The notes below the pieces were generated by a model. The model was not told the origin of the DNA, ran no database searches, and was given only the letters and a program-made list of their open reading frames with translations. Both the position numbers and the translations under genes were made by a program. Below are positions 1 through 10,596 of a DNA stretch of 64,000 bases, piece after piece; position 1 is the stretch's first letter, and every line of letters begins with the position of its first letter. Origin of the DNA: CAIWHR01 sp963708855 (GTDB taxonomy: Bacteria; Pseudomonadota; Gammaproteobacteria; Burkholderiales; Casimicrobiaceae); the NCBI GenBank assembly GCA_963708855.1, contig CAVPUM010000009.1, positions 62,001-126,000 on the forward strand, written 5' to 3'.

Positions 1-98
1 GTAGCGGCCTCGCTTTCCGGCGGGCCGGCACCCGGGGCGCCGTCGGTTTGCGTCGTGGGGATCGCGCTCGAGGTTGCCGTCATGGCTTCGGTCTGCAT
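1..98 (-). CDS. possible N-terminus of a protein running off the left edge
   Basis: An open frame on the minus strand starts with ATG at 98 and reads 32 codons to the window edge without a stop. It is rich in Thr, Ala, Pro and Gly, like a disordered N-terminal tail. No clear ribosome binding site precedes it and no family can be recognised from so little. The rest of 99-324 holds no gene I can support; it is the upstream region of the ROK kinase and possibly of this leftward gene. Confidence 0.2.
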   Translation of the reverse strand, partial: MQTEAMTATSSAIPTTQTDGAPGAGPPESEAA

Positions 99-324
99 GG
101 GTTGCGGCGACGGTTGCGGCGGCGAACCCCGCCGCAATCCTGCGTTGCAGCATAAAGTCTACATCGGGTACGCTCGTTTCCGCCGGATCTGCCAGCCGGA
201 TCTTGCACAAACCATGCCGAAACCGGTCCGTGCGGATTCCGGCGACGCGGCGCTATGGCATATTCCGTGACTGCGAGAGGCGCGGGAGCCTGTCCGATCC
301 CGGCGCCTGCGCATCGGAATCGCG

Positions 325-1240
325 ATGAACGACAAACGCTTGCGGCTGGGGATCGATCTTGGCGGGACGAAGATCGAAATCATCGCCCTCGACCCCCGGG
401 GCATGGAACTCCTGCGCCGCCGGATTGCGACGCCGCACGGCGATTACCGGGCCACGCTCGGCAGCACTCGCGGGGCTGGTGCGCGACGCCGAGCGCGAAC
501 TCGGCGGCCAGGGGACGGTGGGCATCGGCACACCCGGCTCGATCTCGCGCGCGACGGGCCTGTTGCGGGGCTGCAACTCGGTGTGCCTCAACGGCCAGCC
601 GTTCAAGCGCGACCTGGAGGCCGAACTCGGGCGCGAGGTGCGCGTGACGAACGACGCGAACTGCTTCGCGCTCTCCGAGGCGACCGACGGGGCCGGCGAG
701 GGCGCCGGCGTCGTCTTCGGCGCGATCCTCGGCACCGGTGTTGGCGCCGGCATCGTCGCGCATGGCCGCGTGCTCGACGGTCCGAATGGCATCGCCGGCG
801 AATGGGGCCACAATCCGCTGCCGTGGCCCGGAGACGGCGAACGGCCGGGCCACGCGTGCTTCTGCGGACGGTCGGGGTGCATCGAGACCTGGCTGTCGGG
901 TCCCGGCATCGAGCGCGATCACCTCGCCGCGACGGGCGAACCGGCTAGCGCGAAAGACATCGCGGCGCGCGCGGCGACCGGCGACGCGCACTGCGCGGCG
1001 ACCCTCGAGCGATACGAAGAGCGGTTCGCCCGGGCCATTGCGCACGTGATCAACCTGCTCGACCCCGACGTGGTCGTTCTGGGCGGCGGGATGTCGAACG
1101 TCGAGCGGCTCTACGTCAACGTGCCGAAGCTGTGGGGCGCCTGGGTGTTCTCCGACCGCGTCGACACGCGACTGCTGCGCAACGCGCACGGCGATTCGAG
1201 CGGCGTGCGCGGCGCGGCCTGGCTGTGGGGTCCGGCGTGA
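325..1240 (+). CDS. ROK-family sugar kinase (fructokinase/glucokinase type), one frameshift
   Basis: ATP-dependent hexokinase of the ROK family, which phosphorylates a free hexose (glucose, fructose or an amino sugar) in the cytoplasm. The start gives the phosphate-binding loop GIDLGGTKIE at residues 9-18. The ROK zinc signature CFCGRSGCIE lies at about residues 178-187, before a C-terminal glycine-rich loop (VVVLGGGMSN). The total of about 304 residues is normal for the family. An extra G near 459 shifts the frame; removing it joins GDYRATL to AALAGLVRDAEREL. The Mak/fructokinase subgroup is the best guess, but the substrate cannot be fixed from sequence. It stands alone, with an unknown region upstream and hsp20 about 220 bases downstream. 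Confidence 0.85.
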
Positions 1241-1344
1241 GACGCGCGATGGCGGGCGGGGCCCGATCGGCGAGGCGCTGTCGGGAGACCTCGGACAGTG
1301 TCTCGTCGACTTCCGCGGATGTCGACTTTTTTGCGGCGATGTCG

Positions 1345-1358
1345 TTGATCGCCGTCAA
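1345..1358. promoter_or_regulatory. candidate FNR/ANR-type box upstream of hsp20
   Basis: TTGAT-CGCC-GTCAA fits the FNR/ANR/DNR consensus TTGAT-N4-ATCAA with one mismatch. It lies about 50 bases before the inferred transcription start of the downstream hsp20 gene. A site this short can occur by chance, so this is only a candidate. Confidence 0.35.
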
Positions 1359-1367
1359 TGCACCCGC

Positions 1368-1396
1368 TTGCAATGGTCGCGGGGTGGCGCAAAATT
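1368..1396 (+). promoter_or_regulatory. candidate sigma-70 promoter of hsp20
   Basis: TTGCAA (1368-1373) and AAAATT (1391-1396) are separated by 17 bases, about 64 bases before the hsp20 start codon. The -10 element is weak. I see no sigma-32 heat-shock promoter here. Confidence 0.3.
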
Positions 1397-1459
1397 AACA
1401 TCGGGAAGGGTCCCGAGGGTTCGGGGTCCGAACCAAGGTCGCGGCACAAGGAGGGCAAG

Positions 1460-1886
1460 ATGAACAACCTCGTATCGTATGACCCGTTCGTCGATACAGG
1501 GATGGACGAGCTCTTCCGCGGATTCTTCAAGCCGGTTCGCATGGAAGGCGCGCGCACCCCGGTCACGATCAAGATGGACGTCACGGAAACCAAGGACGGC
1601 TACCTGGTTCACGCCGAAATGCCCGGCGTGAAGAAGGAAGAACATCAACATCGAGATCGAGCGCAACGAAGTCACGATCACCGCCGAAGTGAAGCGTGAA
1701 TGGGAAAAGAAGGAAGGCGACAAGATGCTGCGCAGCGAGCGGTATTTCGGCAACGTCTATCGCAGCTTCACGCTTCCCTATGAACTCGACGAGACGAAGA
1801 GCGTGGCGAAGTACGACGGCGGCGTGCTCGAGCTGACGCTGGTCAAGAAAGCAGGCGTCGCGGGCAGGAAGCTGCCGGTGATGTAA
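1460..1886 (+). CDS. Hsp20/alpha-crystallin small heat-shock protein, one frameshift
   Basis: Small heat-shock chaperone that holds unfolding proteins in the cytoplasm. The ATG at 1460 follows a strong Shine-Dalgarno sequence (AAGGAGGG, seven bases away). The alpha-crystallin domain runs from TPVTIKMDVTET (about residue 33) through HAEMPGVKKE to GGVLELTLVKK near the C-terminus. A one-base insertion near 1640 breaks the frame; after correction the strand INIEIERNEVTITAEVKREW continues the fold. The corrected length of about 141 residues is typical. The gene ends before a strong hairpin terminator shared with the convergent bkd operon. Confidence 0.88.
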
Positions 1887-1947
1887 CCTCGCGGCCGTCC
1901 GCGGAGGAAGGGCAGGATGTTTCCTCCGCCGGCGCGGTCCGTGTGGC

Positions 1948-1973
1948 AAAGGGCCTCCCCGCGGAGGCCCTTT
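1948..1973. terminator. bidirectional hairpin terminator between hsp20 and bkdB
   Basis: AAAGGGCCTCC and GGAGGCCCTTT form a perfect 11-bp stem around the loop CCGC. The flanking A and T runs let it serve both converging transcripts. Confidence 0.85.
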
Positions 1974-2067
1974 GTTCCGTTGCATCGCCTTTGCCGTGCC
2001 CCTGCTGGTGCCAGTCGCGCGAGACGGCCGACGCCGGCCGTAAGCGGCTGCAGGCGCCGGATGCGGG

Positions 2068-3293
2068 TCAAGGATCGACGAACAGCAGCGCCGGGCACTC
2101 GAGGCAGCCGCGCAACGCCTGCACGAAATCCGCCGCGTGCTGGCCGTCGACGACGCGGTGATCGAACGACGACGACAGGTTCATGAGCAGCCGCGGCACG
2201 ACCGCGCCGCCACGGATCACGGGCCGCTCGACGATGCGGTTCACACCGACGATCGCGACTTCCGGCGGGTTGATGATCGGCGTGGTGACGATGCCGCCGC
2301 GCGGGCCGAGGCTCGTGATCGTGATCGTCGAGCCGGACAGCTCCTCGCGCCGGGCCTTGCCCCGCGCGCGCGGCGTCGGCGAGGCGCGCGATCTCGGCCG
2401 CGCTCGCCCAGAGATCGAGCGCTTCCGCATGGCGGACGACCGGGACCAGCAGCCCGCCGTCGGTCTGGGTCGCGATGCCGATGTGCACGGCGGCGAATCG
2501 CGTCACGATGCCCTGCGCGTCGTCGTACCGCGCGTTGAGCTGCGGGAAGGACCGGACGGCGAGCACGATGGCGCGCATCAGGAACGGCAGCACGGTGAGG
2601 TGCCCGCGCGCGCGGCCCCGTTCGGCGTTCAGCCGTGCGCGCAGCGCTTCGAGCTCGGTGACGTCGATTTCCTCGACGTAGGTGAAATGCGGGATGCGCA
2701 GCGCGTCCTGCATGCGCAGCGCGATCTGGCGGCGCAGGCCTATCACCGGCACCTGCTGTTCGCCGTTGCGTTCGCCATGGCGTTGCGCGCTCACGGGTCG
2801 CCGACCGCGCGGTCCTGCGCCTGCGGCGCGGCAAAGCGGACGACGTCCTCGTGCAGGACGCGCCCGTCGGGCCCGCTTCCCGGCACCTGCGCCAGGTCCA
2901 CCGAGAGCTCGCGCGCCTGACGGCGCACCGACGGCGACGCCAGCGGCTTGCCCGCAGTCGGCCGACGCGACGGGCGCTACCGTGACGGACGGTCGCCGCC
3001 GTCGACGCGCGCGCGTTGGCAATGGCGTGGCCGGGCACGGCGATCGCCGCCTCGTCGACGGCGATCCGGATCAGCTCGCTGCCCACGGCGAGCTTGTCGC
3101 CTGCGTTGCCCGACAGCGCGAGCACGCGCCCGGCCACCGGCGACGGCACTTCGACGGTCGCCTTGTCGGTCATCACGTCGACAAGCGTCTGGTCCGCGAC
3201 GACCGTGTCGCCGGGTTCGACGTGCCACAGGACGAGCTCGACCTCGGCGATGCCTTCGCCGATGTCCGGCACCTTGACCACATGAATACTCAC
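2068..3293 (-). CDS. bkdB: branched-chain 2-oxoacid dehydrogenase E2 (lipoamide acyltransferase), several frameshifts
   Basis: Core acyltransferase of the branched-chain 2-oxoacid dehydrogenase complex, which moves the acyl group from E1 to CoA. The GTG start at 3293 gives an N-terminal lipoyl domain with the lipoylation site VMTDKATVEV (Lys about residue 44). A Pro/Ala-rich linker with an apparently degraded E1/E3-binding region follows. The catalytic domain ends in the active-site motif SSFDHRVVDG near the C-terminus. At least three frame changes (about 3010, 2830-2750 and 2380) are needed to read it through; conserved protein continues after each. It starts two bases after the E1-beta stop. 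No E3 (lipoamide dehydrogenase) gene follows, so E3 must come from elsewhere. Confidence 0.85.
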
Positions 3294-3294
3294 C

Positions 3295-4308
<1,014 letters not shown>

Positions 4309-4310
4309 GG

Positions 4311-5545
4311 TCAGGAGCCCCCAGTTGCGCGCGCTGCCGCACGAGGTGCGCCGGCATGTCCTTGTAGACGTCCTCGAACATCGTCGACGCGTCGTGCACG
4401 TGGCCGGAGGCGAGCGTGCCGTAGCTCTCGGCCTCCTTCTGCGCGGCGGCCACCTCTTCGTCGATCGCCGCGCGCGACGCGCGCGTGCTCGTCCTCCGAC
4501 CAGGCGCCGATGGCGATCAGGTGCTGCTTCAGCCGCGCGATGGGATCGCCCAGCGGAAAGTGCGCCCAGTCGTCGGCGGGCCGATACTTGGACGGGTCGT
4601 CCGAGGTCGAGTGCGCGCCCCCCCGGTAGGTGACCCATTCGATCAGGGTCGGCCCCCACCCGCTGCGGGCGCGCTCGGCGGCCCAGCCCGAAGCCGCCAG
4701 CACGGCGAGGAAATCGTTGCCGTCGACGCGCAGCGACGCGATGCCGTTGCCGACGCCGCGGGCGGCGAACGTGGCGGCCTCGCCGCCGGCGATGCCCTGG
4801 AACGAGGAGATCGCCCACTGGTTGTTGACGACGTTGAGGATGACCGGCGCGCGATACACGGCGGCGAACGTCAGCGCGCTGTGGAAGTCGGCCTCGGCGG
4901 TGGAGCCGTCGCCGATCCACGCCGACGCGATCCGCGTGTCGCCCTTGATCGCGGACGCCATGGCCCAGCCGACCGCCTGGATGTACTGCGTGCCGAGGTT
5001 GCCGGAAAGCGAGAAGAAGCCGTGCCGGCGCGACGTGTACATGACCGGCATCTGCCGTCCGAGCACGGGATCGCGGTCGTTCGAGAAGAGCTGGCACATC
5101 ATGTCGACGAGGCCGTAACCGCGGGCAATCAGGATCCCCTGCTGCCGATAGGTGGGAAAGCACATGTCCGCGGGCTCGAGCGCCATCGCCTGGCCGATGC
5201 CGATCGCTTCCTCGCCCAGGCATTGCATGTAGAACGACAGCTTCTTCTGTCGTTGCGCCGTCAGCATGCGCGCGTCGAAAGCGCGCGTGGTCAGCATCGT
5301 GCGCAAGCCTGCCTGCAGCACCGTCGGGTCCGCATGCGGATCCCAGGGTCCGACGGCCCGGCCGTCGTCGTCGAGCACGCGCACGAGCGCTGCGGCGACG
5401 TCGCCGGTTTCCGCCGGCCGCGCGTCCACCTCGGCCGGCGCACGGCACCCGCGGGCGCGAGGTGCAGATACGAGAAGTCCGACGCGTGCCCGGGTCGCCC
5501 GGGCGGTTCGGGGACGTGCAGTTTAAGTGGGGTGTGCTGGCTCAT
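4311..5545 (-). CDS. bkdA1: branched-chain 2-oxoacid dehydrogenase E1 alpha subunit, three frameshifts
   Basis: Alpha subunit of E1, which binds thiamine diphosphate and performs the first decarboxylation. The ATG at 5545 gives MSQHTPLKLHVPEPPGRPG, the start expected of Pseudomonas-type BkdA1. The TPP motif spans GDTRIASAWIGDGSTAEADF to NNQWAIS. The phosphorylation-loop region reads HSTSDDPSKYRPADDW. Indels near 5440 and 4478 and a G-run indel near 4320 break the frame. Corrected, the C-terminus reads AAQKEAESYGTLASGH ... RQRAQLGGS and stops at 4311. The first gene of the bkd operon. Confidence 0.9.
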
Positions 5546-5648
5546 TCGTTGTCCCAAGGTGCGGTACTGTTGGCCGACCGTGCGAAGCGGTTGCGCGGCG
5601 ACTCGTTAACGCGGTCACGTCATGCCGCCGGCGATCGACGCGATCTCC

Positions 5649-6321
5649 TCAAAGAATGCGGTATTTGGCGAAGACGTCCGCGAGCTTCGCGCCCGCGGCC
5701 AGTTCGTCGCGCGTGCTGTTTTCCCCGGCCACCTTGGCGAACGCCCGTCGCAGCGCCTCGTCTTCGACGGGCCGCGGCACGACGATGACGCCGTCGGCAT
5801 CGCCCACGACCAGGTCGCCCGTGGCGACGGCGACCCCGCCGCAGCGAATGGGCGTGTCGATCTCCGCGACCTTGCCGCGGCCCTTCGAGTCGAGCGGCGC
5901 GATGCCGCCGTGAAAGACCGGGAAGCGCAGCGCCCGGATGGCGCGGATATCGCGGACCATGCCATCGGTCACGCACCCGGCCGCGCCGCGCGCCCGGGAT
6001 GCGGTCGACAACAGCTCGCCCCACGGCGCGATACGGCGCGAACCACAACACCCGAAGACCGCGACTTCGTCGGGCTTGAGATCGTCGACGAGGGCGATTT
6101 CGAGCTCGTAGGGATTCTCGTCGGGCACGACGCGGAACACCTCGCGGTACAAGCCGGTCCGGGCAAAGCCGGCCAGCATGAGGTCCTCGTCGAGCGGCCG
6201 GATCGAGGGCGGCATCGCCTGATCGGGGAAGCCCAGTTCGATCCAGCACGTCGGACAGCACCGCGCTGTACAGCGAATGCCGGATCTCCGGCAGGAACCT
6301 GGGGTCGTTGCGCTGCAGCAT
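5649..6321 (-). CDS. RraA-family protein (HMG aldolase-like), one frameshift
   Basis: Member of the RraA / 4-hydroxy-4-methyl-2-oxoglutarate aldolase-like family, which includes metal-dependent aldolases and RNase E regulators. The ATG at 6321 has GAGGAG seven bases upstream and gives MLQRNDPRFLPEI. The glycine-rich loop WGELLSTASRARGAAGCVTD and the following VRDI segment contain the conserved G-x-x-D/R region, and DTPIRCGGVAV ... DLVVGDADGVIVVP follows. An extra base near 6242 shifts the frame (VLD joins ELGFPDQAM). It precedes the bkd operon on the same strand, 103 bases upstream. Whether it is an aldolase in the same catabolic programme is open. Confidence 0.75.
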
Positions 6322-6503
6322 GCCTTGCTCCTCGATGCCTTGGCCGGTGACCGCGCCACAGCTGGAATCGGCCGAACCCGTGTCGGAGACCGGCACGCCA
6401 AGCGGTATCCGTACACGCGACCTCGCAAAGAACAATGTATTCGATTTTTCCGGGCTCGGGAGCGCTTTCGAACCTCGGGACCGGACCTGAGTCGGACAGG
6501 TGC

Positions 6504-6519
6504 TGGCACGATGTATGCT
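6504..6519 (+). promoter_or_regulatory. sigma-54 (-24/-12) promoter candidate
   Basis: TGGCAC-GATGT-ATGCT matches the RpoN consensus TGGCAC-N5-TTGCW at all but one position. It ends 35 bases before the start codon at 6555, leaving room for a short leader with a GAAGG ribosome site at 6539-6543. It also argues against the alternative upstream start at 6435, which would put the promoter inside the coding sequence. Confidence 0.55.
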
Positions 6520-6554
6520 TCAACTGCGTCATCCAGTCGAAGGTCGGCACTCGA

Positions 6555-8291
6555 ATGCTCGGTTTCCTGACTCCCGTGGGCAAGAAAGCGGTCGACCCAC
6601 TGACCGACCCATTGGCGGCCGATGCGTTTTGGCGCATTCTGCCGCGAAGCGACCCTATCGCGGCGCAAACGGCGGTCTGCGCCGCCCTTGCCGACTTCGT
6701 CGCCAGGGACCGGCCGGATCTGGCCCGTCTTCGCGCCCTGCTGACGCTCGATCGGCGTGCACGGGTACTCGTCGATGCGCTGCTCGTCAATTACGTCGCC
6801 GGTAATCCGCAACCCTCCCCGGTCGAGCCGCCGTCATGGCAAGCGGCCTTCGAGCTCTGTCGGTCGTTCGGCCGGGCGTACGGACAGATGTTGCGGTCCA
6901 TGCGGGACAACCTGCAGTTCCGGGGCTGGCGCGAGCATCTGCCTGCCTCGGTGCTGCGCCTGTTCCAGCACCGCCACATGGAATTGTTGTTGCGGCCCTA
7001 CGTCGACGAGCGGGGCACCCGATTCTCGTGGAAGGAACTGCACGAGGCCTACCGGTTCGCGCATTCGTGCGGCGTGCTGCACGCCACACTGCCGATCAGC
7101 CGATGTCACTCCACGGACAAAGAGGAAAACACTCTGGAGCGCGAGTACATTCATGTGCTGATGCAGGATTTGATGAACGGCGGGCAATTGCCGCCACATG
7201 ATGCGTTCCAGGTGAGCCAGAGCTTTCCGCGCTGGTGCCGGGCGGCCGCTCTGGCCTCGCATCAGGTCCGAAACGCCGAGCATGGGTTCGTTGTCGATCT
7301 GGACGGTGACGCGGGGCTCGTCCGGTGGACGCGCGAATCGGCGAGCACCTGCCTCGGCCTGGATATGTCCCCGGTTCTGGCGGCGATAGGCAAGGAGATC
7401 GTGCCCCTGCGCGATGCCTCCGGCGGCGCGGGTCAGGGTTCGCCGCTCGGACCAGGACGGCAGCTCAAGCTGCTGGCCAAGGTCAGCGCACTTTGCGCGA
7501 CGGAGCGGCCGGTGATCGCGCGCCGCGGGGAGCGCTGGCCCGCGGCGTCGACGGTAGAGGTCGCCGTTGGCCTGGCGCAGATCCTCCGCAAGCTGCGCGA
7601 CATCCCGGCAGACATGGGCACGGCACCGCCACGACCCATGGCAACGACCGACGATGCAACGACCACGGTGTTCGGCGAGATCACGGAGTTTCCGCGGGAC
7701 ACCTCGCCCGGCGGCCCGAGCACCGTCGCGCCGTTGTCGGCCGCTGCGATCGAAACGGTGCACCCCCCACTGACGATGGTGGACCGCAGCGATTCGGGCT
7801 GCCGGTTGCACGGGCCGACGGCCGCAGCGAATCCGATCATGCCGGGCGTGCTGATCGCTTTCCGTGAAGACTCGGCGTCCGCGTGGACGCTGGCCGTCGT
7901 GCGCCGTGTCAAGAAGAGGCTGGCCGGCAAGCGGATCGAGATCGGGGTGGAATACGTCGGCAAGAATCCACGCCGCATTGTCGTGGTCATTCCGGAGTCC
8001 GATGCGAGCCCGGACCGGCCTCCCGGCGGCGCGCAACCGCGTTTCGCCGCGCTCTTCCTTCCGGAGAGCGAGAGGCATCCGGTGCTGCCGATCAAGACGC
8101 TGGTCATGCCGACACGCGAGCTTGCGCCCGGGACTCGCCTTTCGGTGCGCTCGCGCGCGGCCGTCTACACGATCCAGCTGAAGGAACCGCTCGAGGAGCA
8201 GGCCGAATTCGTCTGGTCGCCGTTCGATATTGTCGATCGCTGGCTGAAGGACGCGCCGGCATCGGCTGCAGTGATGCCCGACGCGCGGTAA
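6555..8291 (+). CDS. conserved PilZ-like protein of unknown function
   Basis: A 578-residue soluble protein of a type often seen in betaproteobacteria. The N-terminal two thirds are mostly helical, with a Trp/Phe-rich region around FELCRSFGRAYGQMLRSM (about residues 106-123). The C-terminal part (about 440-570) begins ANPIMPGVLIAFREDSASAW and continues with TLAVVRRVKKRLAGKRIEIG. This resembles the beta-barrel seen in PilZ-related putative c-di-GMP receptors, but a clear RxxxR-D/NxSxxG motif is not visible. A low-complexity Thr/Pro linker separates the two. A sigma-54 promoter lies just upstream. The gene converges on the ETF-QO gene. I infer a signalling role only weakly. Confidence 0.65.
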   Translation: MLGFLTPVGKKAVDPLTDPLAADAFWRILPRSDPIAAQTAVCAALADFVARDRPDLARLRALLTLDRRARVLVDALLVNYVAGNPQPSPVEPPSWQAAFELCRSFGRAYGQMLRSMRDNLQFRGWREHLPASVLRLFQHRHMELLLRPYVDERGTRFSWKELHEAYRFAHSCGVLHATLPISRCHSTDKEENTLEREYIHVLMQDLMNGGQLPPHDAFQVSQSFPRWCRAAALASHQVRNAEHGFVVDLDGDAGLVRWTRESASTCLGLDMSPVLAAIGKEIVPLRDASGGAGQGSPLGPGRQLKLLAKVSALCATERPVIARRGERWPAASTVEVAVGLAQILRKLRDIPADMGTAPPRPMATTDDATTTVFGEITEFPRDTSPGGPSTVAPLSAAAIETVHPPLTMVDRSDSGCRLHGPTAAANPIMPGVLIAFREDSASAWTLAVVRRVKKRLAGKRIEIGVEYVGKNPRRIVVVIPESDASPDRPPGGAQPRFAALFLPESERHPVLPIKTLVMPTRELAPGTRLSVRSRAAVYTIQLKEPLEEQAEFVWSPFDIVDRWLKDAPASAAVMPDAR

Positions 8292-8380
8292 GTCGCCGAC
8301 CCGAAGCGACGGTGCGGCCTGTGGCGGGCGCGGCTCCGTTCCAATGCATCCCGCGGGCTCCGGCAGGAGCGCGCAACGGT

Positions 8381-10048
8381 CTACATGTTCGGATAGTTCG
8401 GCCCGCCGCCGCCTTCGGGCGCCACCCAGCGGATGTTCTGCAGCGGGTCCTTGATGTCGCAGGTCTTGCAGTGCACGCAGTTCGCCGCGTTGATCTGCAG
8501 CCGGTTGCCCAGGGCGCCGGTATCGGCGACGAATTCGTACACTCCAGCCGGGCAATATCGCTGCTCGGGTCCATCGTAGAGCGGGAGGTTGAACTCGACC
8601 GGCACCGAGGCGTCCCGCAGCCGGAGGTGGACCGGCTGATCTTCCTCGTGGCTCGTGCTCGACAGGAACACCGACGAGAGCTTGTCGAAGGTCAACACGC
8701 CGTCGTACTTCGGATAGTCGATCTTCGGCATTTTGGCGGCGGGCTGCAACGACTCGTGGTCGGGCACCTTGTGCCGAAGCGTCCAGCCGACCAGAGCGCC
8801 GAGCCCGAGGTCATTCAGCCACATGTGGACGCCGCCGTGCAACGAGCCCGCCCATGTTCCCCACGAGAGGCCCGGTTTCACGTTGCGCACCTTGTACAGG
8901 TCCTCGTATACCCACGACTTGCGAAATGCCGCCGGATAGGCTGCGAGCTCGTCGTGATGGCGTCCGGCCGCGAGCGCGGCGAAGGCCGCCTCGGCACCGA
9001 GCATCCCGGTCTTCATCGCGTTGTGCGAGCCCTTGATCCGCGGCAGATTCACGAAGCCGGCCGCGCAGCCGATCAGCGCGCCGCCCGGAAACGCCAGCTT
9101 CGGCACCGATTGCAGGCCGCCCTCGTTGATCGCGCGCGCGCCGTAGGCAAGCCGCTTGCCGCCTTCGAACATGCCCCGGATTGCCGGGTGCGTCTTGAAG
9201 CGCTGGAACTCATCATACGGGGACACATGCGGGTTCTCGTAGTTGAGGTGTACCACGAAGCCCACGGACACGAGGTTCTCGCCGAAGTGATAGACAAACG
9301 ATCCGCCGCCGGTCGCAGCGTCGAGCGGCCAGCCCTGGCTGTGCAGCACGAGCCCCTTCTGGTGCTTTTCGGGCGCGACCTGCCACAGCTCCTTGATGCC
9401 GATCCCGTATTTCTGCGGGTCGACGCCGTCGCGCAGGTTGAACCTGTGCATCAGCTCCTGTGCCAGCGAGCCGCGACAGCCTTCCGCGAACAGCGTGTAC
9501 TTCGCGTGAAGCTCCATGCCGGGCTGATATTCGCCCTTGTGCGTGCCATCCTTCGCCACCCCCATATCGCCCGTCGCTACGCCGCGCACGCCACCCTTGT
9601 CGTCATGCAGGATCTCGACGGCGGCGAAGCCCGGATAGATCTCGACACCCAGCGCGTCGGCCCGCTGCCCGAGCCAGCGGCAGACATTGCCCAGGCTCGC
9701 GATGTACATGCCATGGTTGTCCATGAGCCGCGGCAGCGACCAGTTCGGAACGCGGTACGCCTTCTCCGGCGCGAGAATCAGGAAGCGGTCCTCCGTCACG
9801 GGCGTATCGAGCGGTGCGCCCTCCGCCTTCCAGTCGGGAATCAGCTCGTTCAGCGCGCGCGGATCCATGATCGCGCCGGACACGATGTGCGCGCCGACTT
9901 CGGAGCCCTTCTCGAGCACGCAGACGGAGACCTCCTTGTCGGCCTCTTTGGCGAGTTGTTTCAGTCGGATGGCCGCGGCCAGCCCGGACGGGCCCCCGCC
10001 GACGATCACGACGTCGTACTCCATGGCTTCCCGCTGCACGATGGACAC
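8381..10048 (-). CDS. electron transfer flavoprotein-ubiquinone oxidoreductase (ETF-QO)
   Basis: Membrane-associated flavoprotein that passes electrons from reduced ETF, charged by acyl-CoA and branched-chain acyl-CoA dehydrogenases, to ubiquinone. The GTG start at 10048 gives MSIVQREAMEYDVVIVGGG, matching the family; the ATG at 10024 is an alternative. The FAD-binding loop is VVIVGGGPSGLAAA. The ubiquinone-binding middle domain contains NEGGLQSVPKLAFPGGALIG. The 4Fe-4S cluster is bound by CPAGVYEF and CVHCKTCDIKDP near the C-terminus. Its 555 residues are full length and intact. It complements the nearby bkd operon, whose products are oxidised by ETF-linked dehydrogenases. Confidence 0.96.
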   Translation of the reverse strand: MSIVQREAMEYDVVIVGGGPSGLAAAIRLKQLAKEADKEVSVCVLEKGSEVGAHIVSGAIMDPRALNELIPDWKAEGAPLDTPVTEDRFLILAPEKAYRVPNWSLPRLMDNHGMYIASLGNVCRWLGQRADALGVEIYPGFAAVEILHDDKGGVRGVATGDMGVAKDGTHKGEYQPGMELHAKYTLFAEGCRGSLAQELMHRFNLRDGVDPQKYGIGIKELWQVAPEKHQKGLVLHSQGWPLDAATGGGSFVYHFGENLVSVGFVVHLNYENPHVSPYDEFQRFKTHPAIRGMFEGGKRLAYGARAINEGGLQSVPKLAFPGGALIGCAAGFVNLPRIKGSHNAMKTGMLGAEAAFAALAAGRHHDELAAYPAAFRKSWVYEDLYKVRNVKPGLSWGTWAGSLHGGVHMWLNDLGLGALVGWTLRHKVPDHESLQPAAKMPKIDYPKYDGVLTFDKLSSVFLSSTSHEEDQPVHLRLRDASVPVEFNLPLYDGPEQRYCPAGVYEFVADTGALGNRLQINAANCVHCKTCDIKDPLQNIRWVAPEGGGGPNYPNM

Positions 10049-10095
10049 CCCTTGCGCGGACTCGGCCGCGTCTCTCGATCGAAAGTACGGAATTG

Positions 10096-10101
10096 TATAA
10101 T
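10096..10101 (+). promoter_or_regulatory. -10 element candidate before the thioesterase/acetoacetyl-CoA synthetase operon
   Basis: A perfect TATAAT stands 76 bases upstream of the thioesterase start in an otherwise GC-rich spacer. No good -35 hexamer is seen 17 bases upstream, so an activator may be needed. Confidence 0.4.
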
Positions 10102-10176
10102 GCGCGAGCCACGGCGATCTTCGGCGTTCGGCTCGAGCGAATGCCCCCGATTGACCCGTGGCGCCGGAACGCGGCC

Positions 10177-10596
10177 ATGACGCAAAAACGCAGACTACTC
10201 GTTCACACCTCGCGCCAGTCTATCCGGTGGGGCGACATGGACGCGCTGGGCCACGTCAACAACGTCACCTACTTCCGCTATCTCGAGCAGGCGCGGATCG
10301 AGTGGGTCTATGGACTGCATCCCGCCGGCGACGCCTATGAGAGCTCCGACCCCGTGATCGTCAATGCGAGCTGCACGTTCCTCGAGCCATTGGTCTATCC
10401 CGGCGACATCGAGGTGCGGATGTACCTCGGCGATCCGGGTCGCACCAGCATCGGCAGCTATTACGAGATCTGGATGAACGGCAGGAAATACGCGGACGGC
10501 GCGGCAAAGATGGTCTGGATCGATCTTGCGAGCGGCCGCAGCGTGCCGGTGCCCGACATGGTCGCGGCACCGCTGCGGGCGCTGGAGGCGAAATGA
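10177..10596 (+). CDS. acyl-CoA thioesterase, 4-hydroxybenzoyl-CoA thioesterase (hotdog) family
   Basis: Hotdog-fold thioesterase that hydrolyses acyl-CoA in the cytoplasm. Residues 17-35 read IRWGDMDALGHVNNVTYFR, with the catalytic Asp of the 4-HBT/YbgC type (D-x-x-G-H-V-N-N). The ATG at 10177 gives 139 residues, usual for the family; an in-frame ATG at 10141 is possible. Its stop overlaps the start of acetoacetyl-CoA synthetase (ATGA), so the two are coupled. The substrate is unknown. Confidence 0.85.
   Translation: MTQKRRLLVHTSRQSIRWGDMDALGHVNNVTYFRYLEQARIEWVYGLHPAGDAYESSDPVIVNASCTFLEPLVYPGDIEVRMYLGDPGRTSIGSYYEIWMNGRKYADGAAKMVWIDLASGRSVPVPDMVAAPLRALEAK

Noticed and set aside
6440..6500. 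tRNA-like GGTTCGAA and CG-rich stems on the minus strand
   Set aside because: No cloverleaf can be drawn; the acceptor and anticodon stems are missing.
6435..6555. Earlier start for the PilZ-like gene
   Set aside because: The extra 40 residues are unlike the family, no ribosome site precedes 6435, and a sigma-54 promoter candidate lies inside the extension.
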